A model generated the notes under the pieces. The model had not been told where the DNA came from, ran no database searches, and was given only the letters and a program-made list of their open reading frames with translations. A stretch of 7,474 nucleotides of DNA. It comes from Verrucomicrobiales bacterium (lineage in GTDB: Bacteria > Verrucomicrobiota > Verrucomicrobiia > Verrucomicrobiales > Verrucomicrobiaceae). Location: the NCBI GenBank assembly GCA_003453085.1, contig DMMK01000529.1, forward strand, positions 1 through 7,474, written 5' to 3'. Within the stretch, counting starts at the first letter, position 1, and each line of letters opens with the position of its first letter. A program made the translations under genes and the position numbers. Positions 5,672 to 7,474 of this stretch are shown piece after piece.

Positions 5672-6136
5672 TCAGCTCTGACTGGCAGCGGCATAACGAG
5701 CACGCTGCTCCGGGGTCAGCCCGACAGGGTGGGCGCTGTGATCTGCCTCTGGGTTGATCCGGCGATGGATCACCTGCGCCATGTCGGCCGCGCAGTTTTT
5801 GATGTGATCCGCGTTTGGCCCCGAAAACAGAGAGTCCACCGTGCTTTGGAAAATCTGCAGCCAGCGGTCAAACTGCGGCTTCCCCATCGCCGTCAGCGGC
5901 ACCAGCCGTGCATGCACCGCCAGCGGATTGCCCGTGTAACCGCCGGTGCGAAAAATCACCTGCTCCCAAAAGGAGTACATCTTTGGCAGATGCGCAGCCC
6001 AGTCGGTATGTGCCACCTCATTGAAGATGAAACCTAGCAGATCGTCGCCCCGCACACGGTCATAAAAAGCATTCACGAGCTGCTCGATTTCGGCACGGCC
6101 CTCGAGGTCTGGGAGATGAGAACTTGTGCTTTGCAT
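5672..6136 (-). CDS. Group III truncated haemoglobin (trHb3)
   Basis: 154 aa, slightly longer than the usual 130 or so. It is a cytoplasmic 2-on-2 globin with the group III hallmarks: Tyr25 (B10) in NAFYDRV, Phe38 (CD1), the segment DWAAHLPKMYSFWEQVIFRTGGYTG (45-69) with His49 at the likely E7 position, proximal His75 (F8) in GNPLAVHARL, and Trp92 at or near G8. Campylobacter Ctb, the studied member, has Tyr-B10, His-E7 and Trp-G8 and is induced by nitrosative stress, so a role in NO or O2 handling fits. The C-terminal 25 residues after INPEADHSAH are an extra tail of unknown use. It is first in an operon with the exported YHS-globin, divergent from an NsrR-type regulator, with an 11-1-11 dyad ending 6 bp upstream of the ATG (6134-6136). 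Confidence 0.93.
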   Translation of the reverse strand: MQSTSSHLPDLEGRAEIEQLVNAFYDRVRGDDLLGFIFNEVAHTDWAAHLPKMYSFWEQVIFRTGGYTGNPLAVHARLVPLTAMGKPQFDRWLQIFQSTVDSLFSGPNADHIKNCAADMAQVIHRRINPEADHSAHPVGLTPEQRARYAAASQS

Positions 6137-6141
6137 GCTTT

Positions 6142-6164
6142 AATAGGTATATTAAATATCTATT
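6142..6164. promoter_or_regulatory. Candidate NsrR operator (11-1-11 dyad)
   Basis: Left half-site AATAGGTATAT (6142-6152) and right half-site AAATATCTATT (6154-6164) flank a central T; 9 of 11 positions are complementary. The 23-bp 11-1-11 geometry and the AT-rich core match NsrR sites in other bacteria, where the Bacillus form is roughly ATRTATYTTAAATATAT. It lies between the trHb3 gene and nsrR, where it could repress the globin operon and perhaps nsrR itself. Confidence 0.65.
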
Positions 6165-6185
6165 TTGAAAAGCGTTCTTTCAATG
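6157..6185 (-). promoter_or_regulatory. Possible promoter of the globin operon
   Basis: Read on the minus strand, TTGAAA (-35, 6180-6185) and GATATT (-10, 6157-6162, 4 of 6 matches) are 17 bp apart. The -10 falls inside the dyad at 6142-6164, as expected for a repressor-controlled promoter. The hexamers are only moderate and the region is AT-rich, so chance is not excluded. Confidence 0.35.
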
Positions 6186-6226
6186 ACTTTCAAAAAGGCT
6201 TCCTTATATCGTCAGTTCCACCCGCT

Positions 6227-6643
6227 TTGCAGCTCACCTACCACACCGACTACGCCCTCCGGCTGCTCATCTACCTGATGAATCATCCGGATAAAAAAGT
6301 GACCACCCGGGAGATGGCCGCCTTTTATGGCATCTCCCTCAATCACCTCACCAAAGTGGCCAAGCGGCTGACCCAGAGCGGTTGGCTGAAAACGAGCCGA
6401 GGTGCCGGTGGCGGGCTGATGTTGGCCGCGCACACCCCTGGCACGAAGATCGGAGAGATCGTCCGCCTGATCGAAAGCGGAGACTTGGTGGAGTGTTTCA
6501 CTCCCGCGACCAATAGCTGCCCCATCACGCACAATTGCCGCCTCAAGCCCCTGCTCTACCGGGCACACCGCGCCTTTTATGACGTGCTGGATTCACAGAC
6601 GGTCCGGGAACTTGCCTCCTTCCAGGAAAGCCTGATTCCCTAG
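6227..6643 (+). CDS. nsrR: NsrR-type Rrf2-family transcriptional regulator
   Basis: 138 aa from a TTG start (6227-6229). The frame stays open upstream to 6116, but family sequence begins with QLTYHTDYALRLLIYL right after this TTG and the extension would overlap the trHb3 gene and the operator. An N-terminal winged helix (about 3-67) includes NHLTKVAKRLTQSGWLKTSRGAGGG, the classic Rrf2 recognition helix and wing. Three Cys follow, C90, C98 and C104, the last in CRLK as in E. coli NsrR; these are the expected ligands of an NO-sensitive Fe-S cluster. The spacing is C-x7-C-x5-C, while E. coli NsrR has C-x4-C-x5-C. NsrR represses NO-detoxifying genes until NO damages its cluster, which fits the divergent globin operon. 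A short hairpin overlaps its stop and a beta-barrel gene follows. Confidence 0.87.
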   Translation: MQLTYHTDYALRLLIYLMNHPDKKVTTREMAAFYGISLNHLTKVAKRLTQSGWLKTSRGAGGGLMLAAHTPGTKIGEIVRLIESGDLVECFTPATNSCPITHNCRLKPLLYRAHRAFYDVLDSQTVRELASFQESLIP

Positions 6644-6660
6644 CCTGCGAAATCCAGGCT
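6642..6660 (+). terminator. Short hairpin at the nsrR stop codon
   Basis: AGCCTG (6642-6647) and CAGGCT (6655-6660) pair around a 7-nt loop. The stem overlaps the TAG stop of nsrR and has no T-run after it, so it is at most a weak terminator and read-through into the next gene is likely. Confidence 0.25.
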
Positions 6661-6716
6661 CACTCAATGCCAAGGCGGGAGGATCATGCAGAGGAAGACC
6701 ATGCTTGATTCGATGC

Positions 6717-7474
6717 ATGGACCATCACCCATACTCCCACCCTCGGTGGTTGCGCAGCCTCAGCCTGGGCACATGTGCAGCCGTTTCACTCATCACCGCC
6801 GCCCAGGCCGGCACTCCGGACATCTCCGCCAAGGCTCCCACCCCGCCGGTGGAAGCAGTGAGCTGGAAGGAGCACACCATCTCACCCGTCGCCAATCCCT
6901 TCTTCCATGAAGATGCGGTGATCCGGTCAGAACTGCGCCCCGTCTTTGTTTACCACAACATTGACGATTCCTTCCTCGGCGGTGGCAATGCCCAGCTCTA
7001 CGCCTTGCAGATCCGCTACGCCCTGACAGATCGCCTGGCCATCATCGCCACCCAGGACGGTTACTTTGACATCAACAACGATGCCATTGCCAATCCCGAA
7101 GGCTGGATGGACCTGGCCCTGGGCCTGAAGTATGCGCTCATTGATGATGAAGCCCACCAGTTCATCCTCACCCCAGGCTTCAACTTCAAAGTCCCCACAG
7201 GTGACCGCGAAGTCTTCCAGGGGCGTGGGGGCGGCGAATGGGACCTCTTCATGGCGGCCCAAAAAGGATTCGGAGACTTTCACCTCTCTGGCAACCTGGG
7301 CCTGCGCCTGCCTAAAAACAGCGATGAAAACAGCACCCTCGTCCACTACAGCCTCATGGCGGACTACTACACCTGCCGCTGGTTCATTCCCTTCCTGGCC
7401 TTCAATGCCTACACCGTGGTCAACGAAGGCAACAACATCGCCCTCAACAGCGAAGGTTACGATGTCATCAACTT
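6717..7474 (+). CDS. Outer-membrane beta-barrel-like protein, 3' truncated
   Basis: The frame is open from ATG 6717 to the window end (252 visible residues). A signal peptide is clear: positively charged WLR at 11-13, hydrophobic LGTCAAVSLITAA, and an AQA|G cleavage site near residue 31. A Pro/Ala-rich linker (32-48) leads to PFFHEDAVIRSELRPVFVYHNI and then repeated alternating amphipathic strands with short polar turns (about 94-116, 129-141, 148-160, 175-199, 208-233). This is typical of outer-membrane barrels of the transporter or MetA-like (phenol degradation) type, although the family cannot be fixed from a partial sequence. The start is not certain: a TTG at 6705 in the same frame has GAGGAAG (6691-6697) seven bases upstream and would add four residues. 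It is 73 bp downstream of nsrR and may be co-transcribed, which would tie it to the NO response, but that is inference. Confidence 0.82.
   Translation, partial: MDHHPYSHPRWLRSLSLGTCAAVSLITAAQAGTPDISAKAPTPPVEAVSWKEHTISPVANPFFHEDAVIRSELRPVFVYHNIDDSFLGGGNAQLYALQIRYALTDRLAIIATQDGYFDINNDAIANPEGWMDLALGLKYALIDDEAHQFILTPGFNFKVPTGDREVFQGRGGGEWDLFMAAQKGFGDFHLSGNLGLRLPKNSDENSTLVHYSLMADYYTCRWFIPFLAFNAYTVVNEGNNIALNSEGYDVIN

Noticed and set aside
5012..6037. A 341-residue plus-strand open frame
   Set aside because: It runs antisense across both globin genes, whose haem-binding residues and spacings are intact; its translation has no domain-like pattern. It is a by-product of GC-rich codon bias.
6927..7346. 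A 139-residue minus-strand open frame
   Set aside because: It is antisense to the beta-barrel gene, which has a signal peptide and regular strand pattern and simply lacks a stop inside the window.

Overview
The window is a GC-rich, densely packed bacterial chromosome segment with short intergenic gaps and few clear Shine-Dalgarno sequences. Signal peptides and an outer-membrane-like beta-barrel point to a Gram-negative cell plan. The gene mix and style resemble Verrucomicrobiota (Prosthecobacter/Verrucomicrobium-like), but that placement is inference: there is no rRNA or other marker here. No tRNA, rRNA, CRISPR, insertion sequence or phage gene was seen.

Layout. Positions 1-752 (+) hold the end of a protein with an NlpC/P60-like (C40) cysteine-peptidase signature, truncated by the window start. 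Running the other way are three minus-strand genes: a MarR regulator (1988-2419), exodeoxyribonuclease III (1172-1930) and a small secreted MORN-repeat protein (780-1160). Divergent from marR is a plus-strand pair, a class I SAM methyltransferase (2555-3235) and an HPP-family membrane protein (3243-3959). Their shared intergenic region has a near-consensus sigma-70 promoter with a perfect 7-1-7 palindrome filling the spacer between -35 and -10. This is a strong candidate MarR operator. After a 277-bp gap come two small plus-strand genes: an unrecognised 114-aa protein (4237-4581) and an 85-aa stand-alone Rnk/GreA C-terminal-like domain (4697-4954). A perfect 12-bp hairpin (4977-5008) follows as a terminator between convergent units.

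The most interesting part is 5030-6643. Two truncated haemoglobins lie in one minus-strand operon: a cytoplasmic group III globin (trHb3, 5672-6136), then an exported protein that fuses a YHS-like domain to a group I globin (5030-5605). Divergent from them is an NsrR-type Rrf2 regulator (6227-6643) with three cysteines suited to an Fe-S cluster. The short AT-rich region between them carries a 23-bp dyad with the 11-1-11 geometry known for NsrR operators. Together this reads as a self-contained nitric-oxide (or NO/O2) response module, with one globin in the cytoplasm and one in the periplasm. An outer-membrane beta-barrel-like protein with a signal peptide (6717 onward) follows nsrR and runs off the window end.
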